From assembly GCA_910591455.2 (NCBI GenBank), contig OU342804.1:28242281-28306280 (forward strand): DNA of 64,000 bases. Reading direction: 5' to 3'. Below are positions 51,490 to 63,480 of the stretch, piece after piece. The position numbers were made by a program, and so were the translations under genes. This DNA is from Pholis gunnellus (lineage: Eukaryota > Chordata > Actinopteri > Perciformes > Pholidae). A model generated the notes under the pieces. That model was not told the DNA's origin. It did no database searches and worked only from the letters and a program-made list of their open reading frames with translations. Position 1 is the stretch's first letter. Each line of letters opens with the position of its first letter.

Positions 51490-52108
51490 AATTTAGTGTA
51501 AAACACATCTTTGCGAACTCCTCCCACACGCTGGCTCCGATTGCTACCAAATTTTCTGTGGATCATTATTGGATGTAGATCACTCAGATTTATCAAAAGC
51601 TTTTTGATATCTATTTGCGTTGAGAAGATATGGACCAATGAACTTCTTAGGGGCGTGGCTTAATATCAATTCACATAACTTCTCAACCCATTGTCGAAAA
51701 TTCACGAAACTTTCAGCATATGTGCACATCGCATACCGCAACATACCCTGAGATTTTTGTTGCATTCAACCAATAGGGGGCGCTACAGTAAACCCGCAAA
51801 GTTGTGTTTTTTGGCACTTTTCGCATTTTGCAGCCTTCGTATTTTAACGAACTCCTCCTAGAGCATTTATGCGATCGACTTCATATTTGTTCAGGGTGCT
51901 CTTAAGACCTTTGTGATTAAAAATTATTAAAAGCTAGCGCTTTCGTCGAAGAACCTTGACGTGGCGTGGCGGCCATTTTGCATCATTTTTCTGAAAAATC
52001 AAGTTGTTATAACTCCAAGGTACATAATCCAATCCACACAAAACTTCTTGTGCATGATGCCACTTCAAGCCTGAACATACTTAAATTGAAAAAAATGAAA
52101 TAACTCAT

Positions 52109-52123
52109 AGCGCCACCTACTGG
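52109..52123 (-). promoter_or_regulatory. CTCF-like motif, representative of the array
   Basis: On the - strand this reads CCAGTAGGTGGCGCT, which fits the CTCF core CCASYAGRKGGCRSY at every position. In unit 1 the same word recurs at 52406-52420. Weaker related words are CCAATAGGGGGCGCT (+ strand, 51770-51784, one mismatch) and TTGTAGGGGGCGCTA (- strand, 51341-51355, 52546-52560 and 52828-52842). The other units repeat this set. Motif identity is seen directly, and occupancy is unknown. Confidence 0.45.
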
Positions 52124-53020
52124 CTGAAGGAAATGTCATATTTTATACGTTTCTTTATTCCTCCTAGCCAGATGACCCGATTAGTCTCAAAATCAGTAAG
52201 GATAGTCTTAGGACATTGATGAAGAGCCATCATAAGTATTGTGTGTTTTCGTTGAACGCTGTTGCCGTGGCGACGCATCGTTCGCCATGCAAAATTGAAG
52301 TTGTTATAACTCAAAGGTACATTATCCAATTTGCACAAAACTTCTTGTGCATGATGCCACTTCAAGCTTGAACATACCCGATTTGAAAAAATTCAAAAAA
52401 CTCATAGCGCCACCTACTGGCTAAAGGAAATTTGTTTCAGTAGGTTAGGATGCTCAAAAAATCATGGTACTTTGCACAAGTGTCAAAGGCATCGGAAGAA
52501 ATATATGGAATGATTTTTGGCCTTATCCGTTTTAAATTGCCTCTGTAGCGCCCCCTACAATATTTCAAAAGAGCAGCCCCGGCGCTACGTTTGAGCTACA
52601 CGTACGAAACTTGGTAGGCACACGTATCCTGTGGAGACTTAAAAATAAGTCTCTTGGCACCATGCTCTAAAACCTACCGAAGTCGGCCATTTTGATTTTG
52701 GTGTCATTTTTCCATAGCATAGTAGGTGATGATGCTCAAAAATTCATGGCACTTTGCACATGTGTCAAAGGCATCGGAAGAAATATGTGGTATGATTTTT
52801 GGCCTTGTGCGTTTTAAATTGCCTCTGTAGCGCCCCCTACAATATTTCAAAAGAGCAACCCCGGCGCTACGTTTGAGCTACACGTACGAAACTCGGTAGG
52901 CGCGCGTATCCTGTGGAGACTTAAATATAAGTCTCATGGCACCATGCTGTAAAACCTACCAGAAGTCGGCCATTTTGATTTCGGTGTCATTTTTCCTCAG
53001 CATAGTACTATCTGCAAAGC

Positions 53021-53186
53021 ATCGTTTCCAGCATCGGGCGGTCCCACGCGGGATCGACGACGTCTCGCTCGCAGACCCGCAGTCCAGCGGTCGCGGACGT
53101 TCTCCGACGCGCAGGCCGGAGTCCGCCGCAAGCCCCGACGCGCAAGGGAGGCGAGGGCCCGTTCATCGCTGCTCGCAGCTTTAATT
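53021..53186. promoter_or_regulatory. CpG-dense block closing each array unit (unit 1 copy)
   Basis: About 165 nt very rich in CG dinucleotides (GGGATCGACGACGTCTCGCT, CGGTCGCGGACGTTCTCCGA), in contrast to the AT-leaning rest of the unit. Matching blocks close units 2 to 6. Such density in a genome that methylates CpG suggests recent homogenisation or protection from methylation. Promoter activity is only a possibility. Confidence 0.4.
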
Positions 53187-53227
53187 AGGGCCCGAGCCAC
53201 CGACAACGTCGGGCCAGCGAAGGCCCT
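53187..53227. repeat. 41-bp nested palindrome, unit 1/2 junction
   Basis: Single copy of the GAGCCA...GGGCCA variant, preceded by GCAGCTTTAATT and followed by CTATTGAAATTGTAG. Confidence 0.95.
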
Positions 53228-55249
53228 ATTGAAATTGTAGGGGTTCTCGGTCGTTTTTATTCTGATTTTTATTTTTGTACTTTGGCTGCATATTTGGAGT
53301 ATTTGCCATGCATGAAAACTCACCAAATTTTGCATACTTGCCAGGTCTGGCGAAACTTGGGGTTTGATATAGGTGCCATAAATGTGTGTAAAAAAATGGC
53401 TCTCTAGCGCCCCCTACAAAGCGGACGGGCGACGCCCCTCGGCCAGTTTGTCCGATTGACTTGAAAATCAACACACATGTCCTAATCCGCTAGATCTAAA
53501 AAAAAGCCTCTCAGACCCCTAAGCTCCGCCTACTTAGATTTTCCGCCATCTTGAATTTAGTGTAAAACACATCTTTGCGAACTCCTCCCACACGCTGGCT
53601 CCTATTGCTACCAAAATTGCTGTGGATCATTAGTGGATGTAGATCACTCAGATTTATCAAAAGCTTTTTGATATCTATTTGTGTTGAAAAGATATGGACC
53701 AATGAACTTCTTAGGGGCGTGGCTTAATATCAATTCACATAACTTCCCAACCATTGGTCGAAAATTCACGAAACTTTCAGCATATGTGCACATCGCATAC
53801 CGTAACATACCCTGAGACTTTTGTTGCATTCAACCAATAGGGGGCGCTACAGTAAACCCGCAAAGTTGTCATTTTGGGACTTTTTGCATTTTTCTGCCTT
53901 CGCACTTTAACGAACTCCTCCTAGAGAATTAATGCGATCAACTTCAAACTTGGCCAGGATGCTCTTAAGACCTTTGTGATTAAAAATTATTAAAAGCTAG
54001 AGTTTTCGTCGAAGAACCTTTACGTGGCGTGGCGGCCATTTTGCATCATTTTTATGAAAAATCAAGTTGTTATAACTCTAATGTACATTAACCAATCCAC
54101 ACAAAACTTCTTGTGCATGATGCCACTTCAAGCCTGAACACACACAAATTAAAAAAATTTCAATAACTCATAGCGCCACCTACTGGCTGAAGGCAATGTT
54201 TTTTTTTAGACTTTCATTTATTCCTCCTAGCCACGTGACCCGATTAGTCTCAAATTGTGCTAGGATGGCCTTAAGACATTGATGAAGATTTGCCATAAGT
54301 ATTGTGAGTTTTCGTTGAACGCTGTTGCCGTGGCGACGCATCGTTCGCCATGCAAAATTGAAGTTGTTATAACTCCAAGGTACATTATCCAATTTGCACA
54401 AAACTTCTTGTGCATGATGCCACTTCAAGCCTGAACATACCTGATTTGAAAAAATTCAGAAAACTCATAGCGCCACCTACTGGCTGAAGTAAATATGGTT
54501 CAGTAGGTTAGGATGCTCAAAAATTCATGGAACTTTGCACATGTGTCAAAGGCATCGGAAGAAGTATGTGGTATGATTTTTGGCCTTGTCCGTTTTAAAT
54601 TGCCTCTGTAGCGCCCCCTACAATATTTCAAAAGAGCAGCCCCGGCGCTACGTTTGAGCTACATGTACGAAACTTGGTAGGCACACGTATCCTGTGGAGA
54701 CTTAAAAATAAGTCTCTTGGCACCATGCTCTAAAACCTACTGAAGTCGGCCATTTTGATTTTGGTGTCATTTTTCCATAGCATAGTAGGTTAGGATGCTC
54801 AAAAATTCATGGCACTTTGCACATGTGTCAAAGGCATCGGAAGAAGTATGTGGTATGATTTTTGGCCTTGTCCGTTTTAAATTGCCTCTGTAGCGCCCCC
54901 TACAATATTTCAAAAGAGCAGCCCCGGCGCTACGTTTGAGCTACACGTACGAAACTCGGTAGGCGCACGTATCCTGCGGAGACTTAAAAATAAGTCTCTT
55001 GGCACCGTGCTCTAAAACCTACCAGAAGTCGGCCATTTTGATTTCGGTGTCATTTTTCCTCAGCATAGTACTATTTGCAAAGCATCGTTTCCGGCATCGG
55101 GCGGTCCCACGCGGGATCGACGACGTCTCGCTCGCGGACGCGCAGTCCAGCGGTCGCGGACGTTCTCCGACGCGCAGGCCGGAGTCCGCCGCAAGCCCCG
55201 ACGCGCAAGGGAGGCGAGGGCCCGTTCATCACTGCTCGCAGTTTTAATT
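53228..55249. repeat. Array unit 2 (about 2.0 kb)
   Basis: Same order of parts as unit 1, with two 282-bp sub-repeats (starting near 54504 and 54786) and a CpG-dense end (55082-55249). Its first 1.3 kb is almost identical to unit 4, including a shared CCCAACCATTGGTCG variant. Confidence 0.93.
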
Positions 55250-55290
55250 AGGGCCCGAGCCGCCGACAACGTCGGGCCGGCGAAGGCCCT
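55250..55290. repeat. 41-bp nested palindrome, unit 2/3 junction
   Basis: Single copy of the GAGCCG...GGGCCG variant, followed by CTATTGAGTTTCTAG. Confidence 0.95.
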
Positions 55291-57586
55291 ATTGAGTTTC
55301 TAGGGGTTCTTATTCTTCTGATTCTTATTTTTGTAGGGAATGAGCTAGTAGGGGCACTTGCCATGCATGAAAACTCAGCAAATTTAGACACCTCTCAGGT
55401 GTGGTGGAGAAACTCTGCTGCGCAAGGTTGCATACTTGTGTGTAAAAAAATGGCTCTCTAGCGCCCCCTACAAAGCGGACCGGCCACGCCCCTCGGCCAG
55501 TTTTTCCGATTGACTTGAAATTCAACACACATGTCCTAATCCGCTAGATCTAAAAAAAAGCCTCTCAGACCCCTAAGCTCCGCCTACTTAGATTTTCCGC
55601 CATCTTGAATTTAGTGTAAAACACATCTTTGCGAACTCCTCCTACACGCTGGTTCCTATTGCTACCAAAATTGCTGTGGATCATTAGTGGATGTAGATCA
55701 CTCAGAATTATCAAAAGCTTTTTGATATCTATTTGCGTTGAAAAGATATGGACCAATGAACTTCCTAGGGGCGTGGCTTAATATCAATACACATAACTTC
55801 TCAACCCATTGTCGAAAATTCACGAAACTTTCAGCATATGTGCACATCGCATACCGTAACATACCCTGAGACTTTTGTTGCATTCAACCAATAGGGGGCG
55901 GTTCAGTAAACCCGCAAAGTTGTGTTTTTTGGCACTTTTCGCATTTTGCAGCCTTCGTATTTTAACGAACTCCTCCTAGAGCATTTATGCGATCGACTTC
56001 ATATTTGTTCAGGGTGCTCTTAAGACCTTTGTGATTAAAAATTATTAAAAGCTAGCGCTTTCATCGAAGAACCTTGACGTGGCGTGGCGGCCATTTTGCA
56101 TCATTTTTATGAAAAATCAAGTTGTTATAACTCTAAGGTACATTAACCAATACACACAAAACTTCTTGTGCATGAAGCCTCTTCAAGCATGAACACACAC
56201 AAATTAAAAAAATTTCAATAACTCATAGCGCCACCTACTGGCAGAAGGCAATGTTTTTTTTTAGACTTTCATTTATTCCTCCTAGCCACGTGACCCGATT
56301 AGTCTCAAATTGTGCTAGGATGGCCTTAAGACATTGATGAAGAATCGCCATAAGTATTGTGAGTTTTTGTTGAACGCTGTTGCCGTGGCGACGCATCGTT
56401 CGCCATGCAAAATTGAAATTGTTATAACTCCAAGGTACAATATCCAATTTGCACAAAACTTCTTGTGCATGATGCCACTTCAAGCCTGAACATACCTGAT
56501 TTGAAAAAATTAAAAAAACTCATAGCGCCACCTACTGGCTGAAGGAAATATGGTTCAATAGGTTAGGATGCTCAGAAATTCATAAAACTTTGCACATGTG
56601 TCAAAGGCATCGGAAGAAATATGTGATATGATTTTTGGCCTTGTCCGTTTTAAATTGCCTCTGTAGCGCCCCCTACAATATTTCAAAAGAGCAGCCCCGG
56701 CGCTACGTTTGAGCTACATGTACGAAACTCGGTGGGCACATGTATCCTCTTGAGACTTAAAAATAAGTCTCTTGGCACCATGCTCTAAAACCTACCGAAG
56801 TCGGCCATTTTGATTTTGGTGTCATTTTTCCATAGCATGGTAGGTTAGGATGCTCAAAAATTCATGGCACTTTGCACATGTGTCAAAGGGATCGGAAGAA
56901 ATATGTGGTATGATTTTTGGCCTTGTCCGTTTTAAATTGCCTCTGTAGCGCCCCCTACAATATTTCAAAAGAGCAGCCCCGGCGCTACGTTTGAGCTACA
57001 TGTACGAAACTCGGTGGGCACATGTATCCTCTTGAGACTTAAAAATAAGTCTCTTGGCACCATGCTCTAAAACCTACCGAAGTCGGCCATTTTGATTTTG
57101 GTGTCATTTTTCCATAGCATAGTAGGTTAGGATGCTCAAAAATTCATGGCACTTTGCACATGTGTCAAAGGGATCGGAAGAAATATGTGGTATGATTTTT
57201 GGCCTTGTCCGTTTTAAATTGCCTCTGTAGCGCCCCCTACAATATTTCAAAAGAGCAGCCCCGGCGCTACGTTTGAGCTACACGTACGAAACTCGGTAGG
57301 CGCACGTATCCTGCGGAGACTTAAAAATAAGTCTCTTGGCACCGTGCTCTAAAACCTACCAGAAGTCGGCCATTTTGATTTCGGTGTCATTTTTCCTCAG
57401 CATAGTACTATCTGCAAAGCATCGTTTCCGGCATCGGGCGGTCCCACGCGGGATCGACGACGTCTCGCTCACGGACGCGCAGTCCAGCGGTCGCGGACGT
57501 TCTCCGACGCGCAGGCCGGAGTCCGCCGCAAGCCCCGACGCGCAAGGGAGGCGAGGGCCCGTTCATCACTGCTCGCAGTTTTAATT
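55291..57586. repeat. Array unit 3 (about 2.3 kb, three sub-repeats)
   Basis: Same layout, but the 282-bp sub-repeat occurs three times (GGTTAGGATGCTC at 56561, 56843 and 57125, exactly 282 nt apart), which explains the extra length. The CpG-dense end is 57419-57586. Confidence 0.93.
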
Positions 57587-57751
57587 AGGGCCCGAGCCAC
57601 CGACAACGTCGGGCCAGCGAAGGCCCTATTGAAATTGTAAGAATTATTAGGGCCCGAGCCACCGACAACGTCGGGCCAGCGAAGGCCCTATTGAAATTGT
57701 AAGAATTATTAGGGCCCGAGCCACCGACAACGTCGGGCCAGCGAAGGCCCT
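57587..57751. repeat. Three iterated 41-bp nested palindromes, unit 3/4 junction
   Basis: Copies at 57587-57627, 57649-57689 and 57711-57751, exactly 62 nt apart, all the GAGCCA...GGGCCA variant, with identical GAAATTGTAAGAATTATT linkers. The identity points to recent local amplification. Confidence 0.95.
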
Positions 57752-59488
57752 ATTGAAATTGTAGGGGTTCTCGGTCGTTTTTATTCTGATTTTTATTTTT
57801 GTACTTTGGCTGCATATTTGGAGTATTTGCCATGCATGAAAACTCACCAAATTTTGCATACTTGCCAGGTCTGGCGAAACTTGGGGTTTGATATAGGTGC
57901 CATAAATGTGTGTAAAAAAATGGCTCTCTAGCGCCCCCTACAAAGCGGACGGGCGACGCCCCTCGGCCAGTTTGTCCGATTGACTTGAAAATCAACACAC
58001 ATGTCCTAATCCGCTAGATCTAAAAAAAAGCCTCTCAGACCCCTAAGCTCCGCCTACTTAGATTTTCCGCCATCTTGAATTTAGTGTAAAACACATCTTT
58101 GCGAACTCCTCCCACACGCTGGCTCCTATTGCTACCAAAATTGCTGTGGATCATTAGTGGATGTAGATCACTCAGATTTATCAAAAGCTTTTTGATATCT
58201 ATTTGTGTTGAAAAGATATGGACCAATGAACTTCTTAGGGGCGTGGCTTAATATCAATTCACATAACTTCCCAACCATTGGTCGAAAATTCACGAAACTT
58301 TCAGCATATGTGCACATCGCATACCGTAACATACCCTGAGACTTTTGTTGCATTCAACCAATAGGGGGCACTACAGTAAACCCGCAAAATTGTGATTTTG
58401 GGACTTTTTGCATTTTTCTGCCTTCGCACTTTAACGAACTCCTCCTAGAGAATTAATGCGATCAACTTCAAACTTGGCCAGGATGCTCTTAAGACCTTTG
58501 TGATTAAAAATTATTAAAAGCTAGAGTTTTCGTCGAAGAACCTTGACGTGGCGTGGCGGCCATTTTGCATCATTTTTATGAAAAATCAAGTTGTTATAAC
58601 TCTAATGTACATTAACCAATCCACACAAAACGTCTTGTGCATGATGCCACTTCAAGCCTGAACACACACAAATTAAAAAAATTTCAATAACTCATAGCGC
58701 CACCTACTGGCTGAAGGCAATGTTTTTTTTTAGACTTTCATTTATTCCTCCTAGCCACGTGACCCGATTAGTCTCAAATTGTGCTAGGATGGCCTTAAGA
58801 CATTGATGAAGATTTGCCATAAATATTGTGAGTTTTCGTTGAACGCTGTTGCCGTGGCGACGCATCGTTCGCCATGCAAAATTGAAGTTGTTATAACTCC
58901 AAGGTACATTATCCAATTTGCACAAAACTTCTTGTGCATGATGCCACTTCAAGCCTGAACATACCTGATTTAAAAAAATTCAAAAAACTCATAGCGCCAC
59001 CTACTGGCTGAAGGAAATATGGTTCAGTAGGTTAGGATGCTCAAAAATTCATGGAACTTTGCACATGTGTCAAAGGCATCGGAAGAAGTATGTGGTATGA
59101 TTTTTGGCCTTGTCCGTTTTAAATTGCCTCTGTAGCGCCCCCTACAATATTTCAAAAGAGCAGCCCCGGCGCTACGTTTGAGCTACACGTACGAAACTGG
59201 GTAGGCGCACGTATCCTGCGGAGACTTAAAAATAAGTCTCTTGGCACCGTGCTCTAAAACCTACCAGAAGTCGGCCATTTTGATTTCGGTGTCATTTTTC
59301 CTCAGCATAGTACTATTTGCAAAGCATCGTTTCCAGCATCGGGCGGTCCCACGCGGGATCGACGACGTCTCGCTCGCGGACGCGCCGTCCCGCGGTCGCG
59401 GACGTTCTCCGACGCGCAGGCCGGAGTCCGCCGCCGGCCCCGACGCGCAAGGGAGGCGAGGGCCCGTTCATCACTGCTCGCAGTTTTA
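57752..59488. repeat. Array unit 4 (about 1.7 kb, one sub-repeat)
   Basis: The short version of the unit: only one 282-bp sub-repeat (starting near 59028) before the CpG-dense end (59324-59488). It is nearly identical to unit 2 upstream of that point. No palindrome follows it. Confidence 0.92.
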
Positions 59489-61486
59489 ATTATTTTTCTG
59501 ATTTTTATTTTTCCTCTTTGGGAGCTTTTTGGGGATACTTGCCATGCATGAAAACTCACCAAATTTTGCAGACTTGTCAGGTCTGGCGAAAATAGAGGTG
59601 TGATATAGGTGCCATAAATGTGTGGGAAAAAATGGCTCTCTAGCGCCCCCTACAAAGCGGATCGGCGGCGCCCCTCGGCCAGTTTGTCCGATTGACTTGA
59701 AATTCAACACACATGTCCTAATCCACTAGATCTAAAAAAAAGCCTCTCAGACCCCGAAAATGCGCATACTTAAATTTTCCGCCATTTTGAATTTAGTGAA
59801 AAACACATCTTTGCGAAGTCCTCCTACACGCTGGCTCTGATTGCTACCAAAATTGCTGTGGATCATAATTGGATGTAGATCACTCAGATTTATGAAAATC
59901 TTTTTGATATCTCTTTGCGTTGAGAAGATATGGACCAATGAACTTCCTAAGGGCGTGGCTTAATATCAATACACATAACTTCTCAACCCATTGTCGAAAA
60001 TTCGCGAAACTTTCAGCATATGTGCCCATCGCATACCGCAACATACCCTGAGATTTATGTTGCATTCAACCAATAGGGGGTGCTACAGTAAACCCGCAAA
60101 GTTGTGTTTTTTGGCACTTTTCGCATTTTGCAGCCTTCGTACTTCAACGAACTCCTCCTAGAGCATTTATGCGATCGACTTCATATTTGTTCAGGGTGCT
60201 CTTAAGACCTTTGTGATTAAAAATTATTAAAAGCTAGCGCTTTCGTCGAAGAACCTTGACGTGGCGTGGCGGCCATTTTGCATCATTTTTATGAAAAATC
60301 AAGTTGTTATAACTCTAAGGTACATTAACCAATCCACACAAAACTTCTTGTGCATGAAGCCTCTTCAAGCATGAACACACACAAATTAAAAAAATTTCAA
60401 TAACTCATAGCGCCACCTACTGGCTGAAGGCAATGTTTTTTTTTACACTTTCATTTATTCCTCCTAGCCACGTGACCCGATTAGTCTCAAATTGTGCTAG
60501 GATGGCTTTAAGACATTGATGAAGAATCGCCATAAGTATTGTGCGTTTTCGTTGAACGCTGTTGCCGTGGCGACGCATCGTTCGCCATGCAAAATTGAAG
60601 TTGTTATAACTCCAAGGTACATTATCCAATTTGCACAAAACTTCTTGTGCATGATGCCACTTCAAGCCTGAACATACCTGATTTGAAAAAATTCAAAAAA
60701 CTCATAGCGCCACCTACTGGCTGAAGGAAATATGGTTCAGTAGGTTAGGATGCTCAAAAATTCATGGAACTTTGCACATGTGTCAAAGGCATTGGAAGAA
60801 GTATGTGGTATGATTTTTGGCCTTGTCCGTTTTAAATTGCCTCTGTAGCGCCCCCTACAATATTTCAAAAGAGCAGCCCCGGCGCTACGTTTGAGCTACA
60901 TGTACGAAACTTGGTGGGCACATGTATCCTGTGGAGACTTAAAAATAAGTCTCTTGGCACCATGCTCTAAAACCTACTGAAGTCGGCCATTTTGATTTTG
61001 GTGTCATTTTTCCATAGCATAGTAGGTTAGGATGCTCAAAAATTCATGGCACTTTGCACATGTGTCAAAGGCATCGGAAGAAGTATGTGGTATGATTTTT
61101 GGCCTTGTCCGTTTTAAATTGCCTCTGTAGCGCCCCCTACAATATTTCAAAAGAGCAGCCCCGGCGCTACGTTTGAGCTACACGTACGAAACTCGGTAGG
61201 CGCACGTATCCTGCGGAGACTTAAAAATAAGTTTCTTGGCACCGTGCTCTAAAACCTACCAGAAGTCGGCCATTTTGATTTCGGTGTCATTTCTTCCTTA
61301 GCATAGTACTATTTGCAAAGCATCGTTTCCGGCATCGGGCGGTCCCACGCGGGATCGACGACGTCTCGCTCGCGGACGCGCAGTCCAGCGGTCGCGGACG
61401 TTCTCCGACGCGCAGGCCGGAGTCCGCCGCCGGCCCCGACGCGCAAGGGAGGCGAGGGCCCGTTCATCACTGCTCGCAGTTTTAAT
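59489..61486. repeat. Array unit 5 (about 2.0 kb), no palindrome at either edge
   Basis: It follows GCAGTTTTAATT directly with TTTTTCTGATTTTTATTTTT. It has two 282-bp sub-repeats (near 60738 and 61020) and a CpG-dense end (61319-61486). It carries CATTTCTTCCTTAGC where units 1 to 4 have CATTTTTCCTCAGC. Confidence 0.92.
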
Positions 61487-63480
61487 TTTTCTGATTTTTA
61501 TTTTTAAGGTTTGGGAGCATTTGGGGGGGACTTGCCATGCATGAAAACTCACCAAATTTTGCAGTCTTGTCAGGTCTGGTGAAAATTTTCATATTATATA
61601 GGTTGCAAATATGCATTTAAAAAAATGGCTCTCTAGCGCCCCCTACAAGTCGCGCTGGCGACGCCCCTCGGCCAGTTTGTCCGATTGACTTGAAATTCAA
61701 CACACATGTCCTAATCCACTAGATCTAAAAAAAAGCCTCTCAGACCCCAAAACCGCGCCTAGTAAAATTTTCCGCCATCTTGAATTTAGTGTAAAACACA
61801 TCTTTGCGAACTCCTCCCACACGCTGGCTCCGATTGCTACCAAATTTTCTGTGGATCATTATTGGATGTAGATCACTCAGATTTATCAAAAGCTTTTTGA
61901 TATCTCTTTGCGTTGAAAAGATATGGACCAATGAACTTCCTAGGGGCGTGGCTTAATATCAATACACATAACTTCTCAACCCATTGTCGAAAATTCACGA
62001 AACTTTCAGCATATGTGCCCATCGCATACCGCAACATACCCTGAGATTTTTGTTGCATTCAACCAATAGGGGGCGCTACAGTAAACCCGCAAAGTTGTGT
62101 TTTTTGGCACTTTTCGCATTTTGCAGCCTTCGTATTTTAACGAACTCCTCCTAGAGCATTTATGCGATCGACTTCATATTTGTTCAGGGTGCTCTTAAGA
62201 CCTTTGTGATTAAAAATTATTAAAAGCTAGAGTTTTCGTCGAAGAACCTTGACGTGGCGTGGCGGCCATTTTGCATCATTTTTCTGAAAAATCAAGTTGT
62301 TATAACTCTAAGGTACATTAACCAATCCACACAAAACTTCTTGTGCATGAAGCCTCTTCAAGCATGAACACACACAAATTAAAAAAATTTCGATAACTCA
62401 TAGCGCCACCTACTGGCTGAAGGCAATGTTTTTTTTTAGACTTTCATTTATTCCTCCTAGCCACGTGACCCGATTAGTCTCAAATTGTGCTAGGATGGCC
62501 TTAAGACATTGATGAAGATTTGCCATAAGTATTGTGAGTTTTCGTTTAACGCTGTTGCCGTGGCGACGCATCGTTCGCCATGCAAAATTGAAGTTGTTAT
62601 AACTCCAAGGTACATTATCCAATTTGCACAAAACTTCTTGTGCATGATGCCACTTCAAGCTTGAACATACCTGATTTGAAAAAATTCAAAAAACTCATAG
62701 CGCCACCTACTGGCTGAAGGAAATATGGTTCAGTAGGTTAGGATGCTCAAAAATTCATGGAACTTTGCACATGTGTCAAAGGCATCGGAAGAAGTATGTG
62801 GTATGATTTTTGGCCTTGTCCGTTTTAAATTGCCTCTGTAGCGCCCCCTACAATATTTCAAAAGAGCAGCCCCGGCGCTACGTTTGAGCTACATGTACGA
62901 AACTTGGTAGGCACATGTATCCTGTGGAGACTTAAAAATAAGTCTCTTGGCACCATGCTCTAAAACCTACTGAAGTCGGCCATTTTGATTTTGGTGTCAT
63001 TTTTCCATAGCATAGTAGGTTAGGATGCTCAAAAATTCATGGCACTTTGCACATGTGTCAAAGGCATCGGAAGAAGTATGTGGTATGATTTTTGGCCTTG
63101 TCCGTTTTAAATTGCCTCTGTAGCGCCCCCTACAATATTTCAAAAGAGCAGCCCCGGCGCTACGTTTGAGCTACACGTACGAAACTCGGTAGGCGCACGT
63201 ATCCTGCGGAGACTTAAAAATAAGTCTCTTGGCACCGTGCTCTAAAACCTACCAGAAGTCGGCCATTTTGATTTCGGTGTCATTTCTTCCTTAGCATAGT
63301 ACTATTTGCAAAGCATCGTTTCCGGCATCGGGCGGTCCCACGCGGGATCGACGACGTCTCGCTCGCGGACCCGCCGTCCCGCGGTCGCGGACGTTCTCCG
63401 ACGCGCAGGCCGGAGTCCGCCGCAAGCCCGGACGCGCAAGGGAGGCGAGGGCCCGTTCATCACTGCTCGCAGTTTTAATT
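61487..63480. repeat. Array unit 6 (about 2.0 kb)
   Basis: It starts without a palindrome, has two 282-bp sub-repeats and the same CATTTCTTCCTTAGC variant as unit 5. The CpG-dense end is 63313-63480. Confidence 0.92.

Larger units (their letters stand above)
51173..53186. repeat. Array unit 1 (about 2.0 kb)
   Basis: The unit opens with a CTTATTATT-like stretch and GCCATGCATGAAAACTCACC. It passes through a TAGCGCCCCCTACA site, a CCAATAGGGGGCGCTAC site, two copies of a block ending CATAGCGCCACCTACTGGCT, and two copies of a 282-bp sub-repeat starting TAGGTTAGGATGCTC (52441 and 52723). It ends with a CpG-dense block (53021-53186). No convincing coding sequence. Confidence 0.93.

Noticed and set aside
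52936..59489. 82-codon + strand frame spanning the CpG-dense block in units 1 to 4
   Set aside because: Broken in units 5 and 6 by a single-base length change (CATTTCTTCCTT versus CATTTTTCCT), often begins only at GTG, and is arginine/serine-rich simply because the DNA is CpG-rich.
52117..62658. Open frames of 61 to 82 codons recurring at the same place on the - strand of every array unit (for example 52117-52365, 54180-54428 and 56235-56483)
   Set aside because: They recur because the units themselves are near-identical. The predicted products have no recognisable domain, and nothing suggests codon-level selection. A dN/dS test across units would settle it.
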